A DNA stretch of 64,000 bases, taken from positions 124,001-188,000 of the forward strand of contig NZ_VSEY01000004.1 in NCBI RefSeq assembly GCF_008086045.1, written 5' to 3'. Made by a program: the position numbers and the translations under genes. Below are positions 1 to 7,541 of the stretch, one piece after another. Numbering within the stretch: the first letter of the stretch is position 1; every line of letters begins with the position of its first letter. Source of the stretch: Nonomuraea sp. PA05 (lineage in GTDB: Bacteria; Actinomycetota; Actinomycetes; Streptosporangiales; Streptosporangiaceae). The notes under the pieces are model-generated. The model was given only the letters and a program-made list of their open reading frames with translations, was not told the DNA's origin and did not search any database.

Positions 1-4
1 GGGG

Positions 5-721
5 GTGCGAGCTCCGTCCTCTCCCCGTGTCGCCTGGCCCGTGATGTACCAGCGGTGGGAGCGCATGACGTTCATCCACTGGCGTTACCGGCCCGAGCAG
101 GTCCAGGCGCTGCTTCCGCCGCAGCTCCGGGTCGAGCCGTTCGACGGGGCGGCGTGGGTCGGGCTCGCCTGCTTCCGCATGCGGGACGTGCGGGTGCCCG
201 GCGTTCCCGCGCTGCCGTGGATGTCCGCCTTTCCCGAGACGAACCTACGGACGTACGTGCGCGACGCCCGCGGGCGTACCGGGATCTGGTTCTTCTCCCT
301 GGACGCGGCGCGCCTGGCCGCCGCGCTCGGCGGGCGCGGCGGCTTCTGGCTGCCCTACTACTGGTCAGGCATGTCGGTGGACGTCCGCGACGGCCACACC
401 CGGTACCGGTGCCGCCGTCGCCTGCCCGGCCCCGCCGGCGCTCGGTGCGACGCCGACGTGGAGGCCGGGGTGCCGCTGGTGGAGCGGGAGCGTGACGAGC
501 TGGCGCACTTCCTGACCGCCCGGTTCCGGCTGTTCAGCGTGGTGGCAGGGCGGCTCGCGACCGCCCTGGTGGAGCATCCGCCGTGGCCGCTGCACCACGC
601 CCACCTCGACGGGCTGGACCAGAGCCTGGTGCAGGCGGCGGGGCTGCCCGCGCCGGAGGGGCAGCCTGTCCTGCACGCGTCGCCGGGGGTGCGGGCTCGG
701 GTGAGCATGTGGCGATGGTGA
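5..721 (+). CDS. DUF2071 (YqjF-like) family protein
   Basis: Protein of about 238 residues of the DUF2071/YqjF family, whose biochemical role is unknown. The recognisable family opening is an aromatic-rich segment (PVMYQRWERMTFIHWRY), followed by the segment around DGAAWVGLACFRMRDV and a later ETNLRTYV stretch. No signal peptide or membrane segment is evident. The first candidate start is a GTG at position 5, right at the window edge. The frame is open upstream of it, so the true start may lie outside the window, although the length already suits the family. It ends six bases before the convergent esterase-like gene, so the two are unlikely to share a transcript. Confidence 0.8.
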   Translation: MRAPSSPRVAWPVMYQRWERMTFIHWRYRPEQVQALLPPQLRVEPFDGAAWVGLACFRMRDVRVPGVPALPWMSAFPETNLRTYVRDARGRTGIWFFSLDAARLAAALGGRGGFWLPYYWSGMSVDVRDGHTRYRCRRRLPGPAGARCDADVEAGVPLVERERDELAHFLTARFRLFSVVAGRLATALVEHPPWPLHHAHLDGLDQSLVQAAGLPAPEGQPVLHASPGVRARVSMWRW

Positions 722-727
722 CGGCAC

Positions 728-1906
728 TCAGGTGTGTGCCTTCATCGCCCGCACGACCGCGTCGTACAGGCGCGCCGCCCGCAGGTCGGGGACGCCTTCC
801 CTGAGCCGGTTCATCACGTAGCCGAACGCGAGCCCGCTGTCCGGGTCGGCGAAGCCGATCGAGCCGCCGTAACCGCCGAACCCGAAGGCCGTGGGCGAGT
901 ACCAGAACGCGTCGGGGGTGGGCAGGCCGAAGCCGGTGCCGATCCGTACGGGCACGCGCAGGATGCGGTCGATCCCCGACACCTGCTCCGCGGTGGCCGC
1001 GGCCAGGGCGGCGGGGGTGAGGACGCGGTGCCCGATGAGGGCGGCGTAGAAGGCGGCCAGGGAGCGCGCCGTGCAGATGCCGTTGGTGGCGGGCATCTCG
1101 GCGGCCTGCTCCACGGGGTCGTTGTGGTCCAGCGGCGGTTTGACGAGCGTCATCGCGCGCGTGGTCAGCGACGCCGGGTCGGTGTAGGCGGCCAGCACGT
1201 CCCGCATGGGCTCGGGGACGGCGTCCAGGTCGATGGCGGCGGCGTCGAAGGCGGCCTGGTCGGCGACGATCCGGCTGACCCGGTGGTGCTCCCGCTCGGG
1301 CAGCCCGATCCACAGGTCCAGGCCGAGCGGCGCGGCGATCTCCTCGGCGAGAAACGTGCCGATCGACCGGCCGGAGGCCCGGCGGACCACCTCGCCGACG
1401 AGCCATCCGTAGGTGAGCGCGTGGTAGCCGTGCTCCGTGCCCGGCTCCCAGAACGGCCGCTGGGCCGCCAGCGCCCGCACCACCGGCTCACCGGCGATGG
1501 CGTCGGCCGGGGTGATCGGGTCGTCGAGGGCGGGCAGGCCGGCCTGGTGGGTGAGCAGCCACCGTACGGGGATGTGCGCCTTGCCGCCCGCCGCGAACTC
1601 GGGCCAGTAGCGGGCCACGGGCGCGTCCAGGTCGAGCTCGCCGCGCTGGGCCAGCAGCAGCGCGCACGCCGCCGTCACCGCCTTGGTGGTGGAGTAGACG
1701 ACCTGCAGGGTGTCGCGCCGCCAGGGGCGGCCCGTCTCCGGGTCGGCGATGCCGCCCCACAGGTCGACGACCTTCCTCCCGTGCAGGTAGACGCCGACCG
1801 CCGCCCCGATCTCCTCGCCGGAGGCCAGGTTGGCCGCGAACGCCTCGCGTACCTCCTCGAACCCCGGGGCCGTCTCGCCGTCCACCGCCGGGCCGTCTGC
1901 GTGCAT
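728..1906 (-). CDS. Serine beta-lactamase-fold hydrolase (class C / EstB-type esterase)
   Basis: 392-residue member of the beta-lactamase/penicillin-binding-protein-like family. The catalytic SxxK motif is STTK at residues 72-75 and the tyrosine motif lies in the YHALTYG segment near residue 161, the arrangement seen in EstB-type esterases. A glycine-rich GFGGYGGS segment follows near the C terminus. There is no signal peptide, so a cytoplasmic esterase or amidase is more likely than a secreted resistance enzyme. The start is ATG at 1906 with a weak AAAGGCG-like ribosome site upstream. It follows the small HTH gene by about 30 bases on the same strand and may be co-transcribed with it. The substrate cannot be predicted. 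Confidence 0.85.
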   Translation of the reverse strand: MHADGPAVDGETAPGFEEVREAFAANLASGEEIGAAVGVYLHGRKVVDLWGGIADPETGRPWRRDTLQVVYSTTKAVTAACALLLAQRGELDLDAPVARYWPEFAAGGKAHIPVRWLLTHQAGLPALDDPITPADAIAGEPVVRALAAQRPFWEPGTEHGYHALTYGWLVGEVVRRASGRSIGTFLAEEIAAPLGLDLWIGLPEREHHRVSRIVADQAAFDAAAIDLDAVPEPMRDVLAAYTDPASLTTRAMTLVKPPLDHNDPVEQAAEMPATNGICTARSLAAFYAALIGHRVLTPAALAAATAEQVSGIDRILRVPVRIGTGFGLPTPDAFWYSPTAFGFGGYGGSIGFADPDSGLAFGYVMNRLREGVPDLRAARLYDAVVRAMKAHT

Positions 1907-1936
1907 GTGTCATCGCCTTTCGTCTGAGGGACGGGG

Positions 1937-2314
1937 TCAGCGGCGGAACTTCTCGACGAGCCAGGCGCACAGCTCGGGCTCGCTCATCTCGGGGAACTCC
2001 GCCTGGAACGTCGCCAGCGCGCGCAGCGCCTCGTCCCGGTCCAGGCCGCGCGCCATCGCCGCCTTGAGGTACTCCTGCCGCGCGGCGGTGGGGCGTCCGC
2101 CGCCGACGCCGCGGCCCGGCAGGCTCTCCCGCCACCGCACGATCTCCCCCACCCGGTCGGCCCGCCAGCCCGGGGCCCCGTCCACCTCGACGTCCGGCTC
2201 GGGGAACGGATGCTCGCTGCCGCTCGGGTGGCGCGTGCGCCACTTGTGCACCGCGTGCCGGGTCACCCCCAGGGCCTCGGCCATGCCGAGGACACCGAGA
2301 TAGCGCTCGGTCAT
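1937..2314 (-). CDS. Small helix-turn-helix DNA-binding protein
   Basis: 125-residue protein with an N-terminal helix-turn-helix of the MerR/excisionase-like or homeodomain-like kind (residues 1-28, including LGVTRHAVHKWRTRHP), then an acidic loop and a helical C terminus. The ATG at 2314 is chosen because it starts the HTH; longer upstream reading in this frame crosses the kinase gene on the other strand and is a shadow. A GGAG/AAAGGGCGAG stretch lies upstream. It is divergent from the Ser/Thr kinase gene, and a long dyad between the two is a plausible operator for this protein. Function is inferred from the HTH only. Confidence 0.7.
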   Translation of the reverse strand: MTERYLGVLGMAEALGVTRHAVHKWRTRHPSGSEHPFPEPDVEVDGAPGWRADRVGEIVRWRESLPGRGVGGGRPTAARQEYLKAAMARGLDRDEALRALATFQAEFPEMSEPELCAWLVEKFRR

Positions 2315-2397
2315 GAGTGCACCAGCTCGCCCTTTCTGCCTCCTTCGCGGACCCCCACTACTACCACGCCCGGCACCTCTTCCCACGAGGCGCCCAA

Positions 2398-2424
2398 AAC
2401 ATCGTCTCTTACAGAGACTATGTT
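2398..2424. promoter_or_regulatory. Long dyad in the HTH/kinase divergent promoter
   Basis: An inverted repeat with 11-base arms (AACATCGTCTC and GAGACTATGTT, one mismatch) around a 5-base centre sits between the HTH gene and the kinase gene. It lies in an unusually A+T-rich patch. A TTGGCA (2423-2428) overlapping its right arm and GATTTA (2448-2453) could form a kinase promoter. Operator function is inferred; as RNA it could also form a hairpin. Confidence 0.5.
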
Positions 2425-2485
2425 GGCAACCCCTCTCGGCCGAACCCGATTTAGCGGTTTTTGCTAGCCCCTTGCAGGTGATGTC

Positions 2486-4057
2486 ATGACAATGTGTCGG
2501 GTGCATCCTGACCCACATCAGATAGGCCCGTACCAGATCGTCCGCAAGCTGGGTGAGGGCGGCATGGGTGTCGTCTACCTGGCCCAGGACCGGGACTTCC
2601 GGCCGGTGGCCGTGAAGGTGCTGCGTTCCGGTCCGGCCGCCGACGACCGGTTCCGCAAGCGTTTCCACCGGGAGGCCGAGGCCGCCCGGCAGGTGGCGCG
2701 CTTCTGCACGGCGCCGGTGCTGGACGTGGGGATGGACGGTGGGATCGCCTACATCGTCACCGAGTACGTCGACGGGCCGGACCTCGCGTCGGTCATCGAG
2801 ACGCGCGGGCCGATGCGCGGGTCCAGCCTGGAGGCGCTGGCGGCGGGGGTGGCCACCGCGCTGGCCGCCATCCACCAGGCCGGCGTGGTCCACCGTGACC
2901 TGAAACCGTCCAACATCCTGCTGAGCGCGGTGGGGCCGCGCGTCATCGACTTCGGCATCGCCCGCATCACCGAGTCCGACGCGACCCGCTCCGCCGTCAT
3001 CTCCGGCACGCCCGCCTACATGGCTCCCGAGCAGGCCAACGGCCTGCCTGACACGCCGGCGACCGACGTGTTCGCCTGGGGAGGCGTGATGGCGTACGCG
3101 GGAGCCGGTCGCCCGCCCTTCGGCACCGGGCCCATCCCGCAGGTGCTGTACCGGGTGGTGCACGACGCTCCCCGGCTCGACGGGCTGGACAAGCGGCTGC
3201 GGCCTCTCGTGGCGCAGGCTCTGGACAAGGACCCGTCCCGGCGGCCGACCGCCCAGCAACTCCTGGACAGGCTGCTCGGCAGGGAGTCGGCCACCCCGGC
3301 GATCGCGACCCGCGTGGTGAGCGGCGCCTGGACGCCGCCCCCGACCAGCCCGGCGGTTCCGGACGCCGCCGCCGGGAACCGCCGCGTGGCCACCATGGCG
3401 GCCGCGACGGGGATCGCCGTCGCGGCACTGCTGGCCGCGGGGGTGCTGATCTGGCAGCCGTGGCAGCCCCCGTCGAACACCCGGCCCCAGGCCGGACCCA
3501 CCACTACCGTGACCGTCACCGCGACGACGCCCACGTCCCCCGAACCGGACCGCACCGCGACGACGCCCACGTCCCCCGAACCGGACGGCACCACCCGCGC
3601 TCGCACGGACACCCCCGCCCCCTCCTCCTCGGCGCCGGACGTCAAGGTGCTCGCCGACGCGGACACCTTCACCACCAACGCGTCGGGAGCGAGCGTGCCG
3701 GTGAGCGTCAGGATCGCCTCGCTCACCCGCAGGGGTGGCGAGGTGACGCTGCAGTGGTCCATCACGAACGACTCGGCGGAGGACCGCCTCGACCTGCTGG
3801 TGCTCATGAAGGGCACCTCGGAGATGGACCTCGCGGGCATCGGCCTGATCCCCGCCGGATCCTCCGGCGAGCCCATCCACCCGATCGAGCGCAGCGGGGC
3901 CTGCGTGTGCTCCCAGTGGAGCTCCCTCGCGGAGGTGTCCCCGGGGAAGACGCACAAGTTCCACGCGATCTTCGAGGTGCCCGCGAACGTGCAGAAGGCG
4001 GACATCGACCTCATGCTTCTCGGGAAGTTCCCCGGCATTCCCATCAGCGGCGGTTAG
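2486..4057 (+). CDS. Membrane Ser/Thr protein kinase (PknB-type)
   Basis: 523-residue Hanks-type kinase. The catalytic domain (about residues 14-265) shows the glycine loop GEGGMG (23-28), invariant Lys44 in VAVKV, the catalytic loop HRDLKPSN (136-143), DFG (155-157) and APE (180-182), so it looks active. A proline-rich linker leads to one transmembrane segment (about 305-327). A Thr/Pro/Ser-rich stalk follows, with two copies of a TTPTSPEPD unit, and then a roughly 130-residue extracellular domain with no PASTA repeats and a CVCSQW cysteine pair. The ATG at 2486 is preceded by an AGGTG ribosome site. The extracellular domain resembles an accessory sensor fold, but I do not recognise its ligand. 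The gene is convergent with the SWIM gene, 20 bases away. Confidence 0.92.
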   Translation: MTMCRVHPDPHQIGPYQIVRKLGEGGMGVVYLAQDRDFRPVAVKVLRSGPAADDRFRKRFHREAEAARQVARFCTAPVLDVGMDGGIAYIVTEYVDGPDLASVIETRGPMRGSSLEALAAGVATALAAIHQAGVVHRDLKPSNILLSAVGPRVIDFGIARITESDATRSAVISGTPAYMAPEQANGLPDTPATDVFAWGGVMAYAGAGRPPFGTGPIPQVLYRVVHDAPRLDGLDKRLRPLVAQALDKDPSRRPTAQQLLDRLLGRESATPAIATRVVSGAWTPPPTSPAVPDAAAGNRRVATMAAATGIAVAALLAAGVLIWQPWQPPSNTRPQAGPTTTVTVTATTPTSPEPDRTATTPTSPEPDGTTRARTDTPAPSSSAPDVKVLADADTFTTNASGASVPVSVRIASLTRRGGEVTLQWSITNDSAEDRLDLLVLMKGTSEMDLAGIGLIPAGSSGEPIHPIERSGACVCSQWSSLAEVSPGKTHKFHAIFEVPANVQKADIDLMLLGKFPGIPISGG

Positions 4058-4077
4058 CCGGGCAACGGAAGCACGCG

Positions 4078-6426
4078 TCAGCTCAGGTCCAGAGCGACCT
4101 CCAGCCGCAGGTACGCGTCGACCCACGCCTGCTCGGCCGCCTCCTCCGAGCCGTGCGCCCGCGCCGCCGCGAACGCCGTGACAGCCCGCGCGATCCGATG
4201 CAGCCCGAGCACGCTCAGCCGCTGGGCGGCGGCGGCGAGCCTGTCACCGAAGGCGGACGGCAGGTGCGCCAGCCCGTGATGGGCGGCCTCAGCCAGCAGG
4301 CCCCGCGTGTCGGCCAGGACCGCCGCCAGCGGCTCCGGCCGCTCGTCCGCGCCCAGATCGAGCTTGCCGCCGCCGGCGGGGCGCAGGTCAGGGACGATCA
4401 CCCGGTCACCGGCCGCCAGCCCGAGCGGCTCGACGACGAGCCCGCCCGCACCGAGCCCGCCCGCACCGAGCCCACCCACGCCACGCCCACCCGCACCGTG
4501 GCCGCCCGCACCGAGCCCACTCACGCCGCCGCCGACCACGCCGCGGCCGACCACGCCGCTGACGAACCGCGGCTCGCCCTCCTCACCGGCCAGCACGGCG
4601 GCCAGCGCGTCGAGCCGTCCAGGAGCGGCGGTGCTGTGAACGGCCCTGACAACGGCAGGGTTGCCCGCCGAATCGGTGATCACGGCGTCCAGGCGCTGGT
4701 CGCCGGGGGCGTACCAGATGGCCTCGACCTGCGCGATCGCGAGCACCCGCACCAGCTCGGCCTCCACACGCGGCCGGACGGGACGCAGCGGCAGCGCGTC
4801 GAGCTCACGACCCAGCGCGGCGTAGTCGGTGACCACCAGCGGCGCGGGCAGCTCGCCCCAGTCGCCCCGCGACGGGCTGACCGTGCTCTTGGCGACCCGC
4901 CCGGTGGCCAGCCGCACCGTCCGGCTCGCGCTGCGGACGGCGGACTCCGTCACCAGGTTGCCCGTGGCCAGCGCCCCCAGCGTGGACGTGGCGATCCGCC
5001 GCCGCGCCAGCACCGCCCCGTCGTCATCACCGTCCCACCTGCGGCGCAGGACCAGCACCATCGCGTTGTCGGCGTGGGCCAGGTACACCTCCGCGAACCG
5101 CTGCCCGCCCAGGCCGCGGACCCGGCAGCCGAGGCCCTCCAGCCTGGCCCTGCGCAGCGGCGTCTCAGCGGCCTCCGCGGTGCCGAGCACGCTGCTGCGC
5201 AGCGTGGCGTCCGGCCGCGTCACCGCCCGATGCCTGGCGTGCAGCTCGGCCAGGTGGCTCGCGAGCTGTTCCGGACGGTAGTGGGCGGCGCGGTCGCGGT
5301 AGGCGGCGAGCTGCTCCGCCAGGTCGCCGACGGCCAGCAGCGGCCAGCGCAACCCCGCGCCGTCCAGGTGGCGTTGCACGTCGGCGATGGTGGCGTCCAG
5401 GCCGTGGCCCAGATGCGCCGCGCCCTCGCGCAGCACCGTGCCCGCCAGCCCCAGCGCCCGCTCCAGCCCGGACCCCGCGCCTTCCTCCGCCCCTCCCCCG
5501 ACGTCCACCCGCACGTCGGGGGCGTCGGGGTGCAGCTCGTCGGCCGTCCGGAACGCCCACACCGCGAGCGCGATGACGTCGTCGCGGCTTCCCGCGACGC
5601 TGTCGGTGTGCACGAAACCCAGGTCGCCGGGGATCAGGAAACGCACGGTCGCGGTGGCCAGCTCCACCTGCGGCACGGGGTCGGCGGGGGTCGGGCGGCG
5701 GATGCGGGCGGTGTATCCGGCCCGTTCCGCGCGGCGGGCGGCGGCCATCAGGCGGGTGCCGATCCTGGCGGTGAGCTGCTCGTCGGTCACCTGGCCCGGC
5801 GACCAGAGCGCCGCGGCCGGCGCGCTCCCCGACGCCACGCCGGGTACGGCTCCCGGCACCGTCCCTGGCGCGGCCCCCGACGCCACCCCGCGCACGGCCC
5901 CCGACGCCACCCCGGGCGCGGCCCCCGACGCCACCCCGGGCGCGGCCCCCGACGCCACCCCGGGCGCGGCCCCCGACGCCACCCCGGGCGCGGCCCCCGA
6001 CGCCGCCCTGGGCGGGGCCCCCTGCGCGGTTTCCGGCGCGGCTCCGGAAGCCGCCCCTCGCACGCCCCTCGGCACGGCGATGGAAGCGGCTTCCTCGGTT
6101 CCGGTAGCGGTCCCCTTCGCGGCCCCGCTGGCGGCCTCCTGGGCCGTCCCCGCATCGGCATCCGCCTCGGGCGACAGGCGCTGGTAGGCGAGGATGACCG
6201 CGATGACGTGCCTGCACACACCGATCGCGCCGCAGGTGCAGCTCGCCACGTCCAGCCCGCCGGTCGGCAGGCTGGTGGCCGGCCCGCCGGGAAAGTCGCC
6301 GTGCACGGTGCCGTCCTCATCGGTACGCAGCTCCGGCACCGCCTCCTTACCGGCCCGCTTGACCAGCCCCCGGTTGGTGAGCGCGGCGAGGGAGTCGGTG
6401 GTGAGGCCGAGCAGATCCGTCCTCAT
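4078..6426 (-). CDS. SWIM zinc-finger protein (YehQ-like), last gene of the MoxR/VWA operon
   Basis: 782-residue protein with an N-terminal SWIM zinc finger, CxCx5CxH at Cys63, Cys65, Cys71 and His73. SWIM fingers bind nucleic acid or protein. The rest is a large, mostly helical domain without an assignable function, interrupted by two low-complexity inserts: an Ala/Ser/Gly/Pro repeat of eight-residue units at about residues 135-183 and a Gly/Val/Leu repeat near residues 623-663. The ATG at 6426 overlaps the VWA stop codon by four bases (ATGA), indicating translational coupling. Gene order and content match E. coli yehQ downstream of yehP. Cellular role unknown. Confidence 0.85.
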   Translation of the reverse strand: MRTDLLGLTTDSLAALTNRGLVKRAGKEAVPELRTDEDGTVHGDFPGGPATSLPTGGLDVASCTCGAIGVCRHVIAVILAYQRLSPEADADAGTAQEAASGAAKGTATGTEEAASIAVPRGVRGAASGAAPETAQGAPPRAASGAAPGVASGAAPGVASGAAPGVASGAAPGVASGAVRGVASGAAPGTVPGAVPGVASGSAPAAALWSPGQVTDEQLTARIGTRLMAAARRAERAGYTARIRRPTPADPVPQVELATATVRFLIPGDLGFVHTDSVAGSRDDVIALAVWAFRTADELHPDAPDVRVDVGGGAEEGAGSGLERALGLAGTVLREGAAHLGHGLDATIADVQRHLDGAGLRWPLLAVGDLAEQLAAYRDRAAHYRPEQLASHLAELHARHRAVTRPDATLRSSVLGTAEAAETPLRRARLEGLGCRVRGLGGQRFAEVYLAHADNAMVLVLRRRWDGDDDGAVLARRRIATSTLGALATGNLVTESAVRSASRTVRLATGRVAKSTVSPSRGDWGELPAPLVVTDYAALGRELDALPLRPVRPRVEAELVRVLAIAQVEAIWYAPGDQRLDAVITDSAGNPAVVRAVHSTAAPGRLDALAAVLAGEEGEPRFVSGVVGRGVVGGGVSGLGAGGHGAGGRGVGGLGAGGLGAGGLVVEPLGLAAGDRVIVPDLRPAGGGKLDLGADERPEPLAAVLADTRGLLAEAAHHGLAHLPSAFGDRLAAAAQRLSVLGLHRIARAVTAFAAARAHGSEEAAEQAWVDAYLRLEVALDLS
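4436..4560 (-). repeat. Short tandem repeat encoding Gly-rich insert in the SWIM protein
   Basis: Imperfect 15-base units based on GCCCGCACCGAGCCC, read on the minus strand as Gly-Leu-Gly-Ala-Gly-type pentapeptides. All units preserve the reading frame. Probably a flexible linker that expands by slippage. Confidence 0.75.
5879..6022 (-). repeat. 24-bp tandem repeat (six units) inside the SWIM gene
   Basis: Six units with an exact 24-base period begin at 5879, 5903, 5927, 5951, 5975 and 5999. The middle four are identical (GACGCCACCCCGGGCGCGGC plus four bases). On the coding strand they give an eight-residue Ala/Ser/Gly/Pro/Val unit, so copy-number change keeps the frame. There are no spacers and the region is coding, so this is not a CRISPR array. 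Confidence 0.9.
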
Positions 6427-7541
6427 CGGCCCACGTGCTCCGCCACGAACGACGCCAGCTCACCCGGCGTCATCGCCCCCACGTACGCCCCCGCGTCGGC
6501 CAGCCGCTGCCCCAGCTCCCGGTCGAAGGCGGGGTTGGCCTGCTCGTCGAGCGCCGCCAGCCCGAGCACCTTGCTGCCCTGCCCGACCAGCTCGCGCACG
6601 ATGCGCACCAGCCGTCCCGCATCGCCGCCCTCGTAGAAGTCGGAGATCAGCACGACGATGGCCCGCCGCGGCTGGTCCACCAGCCCCGCGCCGTACGCCG
6701 CCGCGCGGGCGATGTCGGTGCCGCCGCCGAGCTGGACCTTCATCAGCAGCTCCACGGGATCGTCCACGTCGGCCGTCAGGTCCACCACCTCGGTGTCGAA
6801 GGCCACCAGGTGGGTGCGCACCCCGGGCAGCCCCCACAGGCAGGCCGCCGTCACCGCCGAGTGGATCACCGATTCGACCATCGACCCGGACTGGTCGACG
6901 AGCAGGATCACCTGCCACTGCTCCAGGTGGCGGCGGGTGCGGGAGAAGAAGTACGGCGTCTCGATCACCACCTTGCCCGTGTCCGGCTGGTAGCGGCCGA
7001 GGTTGGCGCGCAGCGTCCTGACCACGTCGAAGTTGCGGGCCAGCCGCAGCCGGCCGGACCGCCGTACCTTGGTGCCGGTGAACGCGGTGCGCACGTCGGT
7101 GGCGAGCTTGTCCATGAGCTCGCGCACCACCTGCTCCACGATCCGCCTGGCCAGCCGCAGCACCTGCGGGTTCATCAGGTGCTTGGTCCGCAGCACGGCC
7201 TTGAGCAGGGCGGCGTTGGGCTCGATGCGCGCCAGCACGGCGGCGTCGGTCACCACGTCGTGGATCTCGTAACGCTCGACGGCGTCGCGTTGCAGCCGCT
7301 CCACGGTCGCCTTGGGGAAGAGTTCGGCGATGTCGTCCAGCCAGTCGAAGGTGGTCAGCGTCGAGGGGCCGCTGCCGGCCTGGCGCACGCCGCGCCTGCG
7401 CAGGTCCTCGTCGCGGCCGTAGAGCCAGTCGACGGCCGCGTCGCGGGCGGCGGCCCGCGCGCCGAGCGGCGCGCCGCCGAGGCAGGCGCCGCCGGGCTCG
7501 CCGAGCAGCAGCCGCCACCGTTCGAGAGTGGGGTCGGTCAT
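6423..7541 (-). CDS. VWA-domain protein (YehP-like)
   Basis: 372-residue protein. An N-terminal helical region is followed by a von Willebrand factor A domain with an intact MIDAS metal site: DQSGS at residues 216-220, the Thr of GGGTDI, and the Asp of LISDFYEGG. VWA partners of MoxR ATPases are thought to present substrates to the ATPase or couple it to metal-dependent protein binding. The ATG at 7541 overlaps the stop of the DUF5682 gene as ATGA, and its own stop overlaps the SWIM start as ATGA, so the three are translated as a coupled set. It is cytoplasmic by sequence, with no signal peptide. Confidence 0.92.
   Translation of the reverse strand: MTDPTLERWRLLLGEPGGACLGGAPLGARAAARDAAVDWLYGRDEDLRRRGVRQAGSGPSTLTTFDWLDDIAELFPKATVERLQRDAVERYEIHDVVTDAAVLARIEPNAALLKAVLRTKHLMNPQVLRLARRIVEQVVRELMDKLATDVRTAFTGTKVRRSGRLRLARNFDVVRTLRANLGRYQPDTGKVVIETPYFFSRTRRHLEQWQVILLVDQSGSMVESVIHSAVTAACLWGLPGVRTHLVAFDTEVVDLTADVDDPVELLMKVQLGGGTDIARAAAYGAGLVDQPRRAIVVLISDFYEGGDAGRLVRIVRELVGQGSKVLGLAALDEQANPAFDRELGQRLADAGAYVGAMTPGELASFVAEHVGR

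Noticed and set aside
728..1906. Beta-lactam resistance gene linked to the beta-lactam cluster
   Set aside because: It is 35 kb away, has no signal peptide, and has an EstB-type Tyr motif rather than a class C beta-lactamase signature. An esterase is more likely.
5879..6022. Regular 24-base repeats resembling a CRISPR array
   Set aside because: The units are directly adjacent with no unique spacers, are translated in frame in the SWIM protein, and there are no cas genes.
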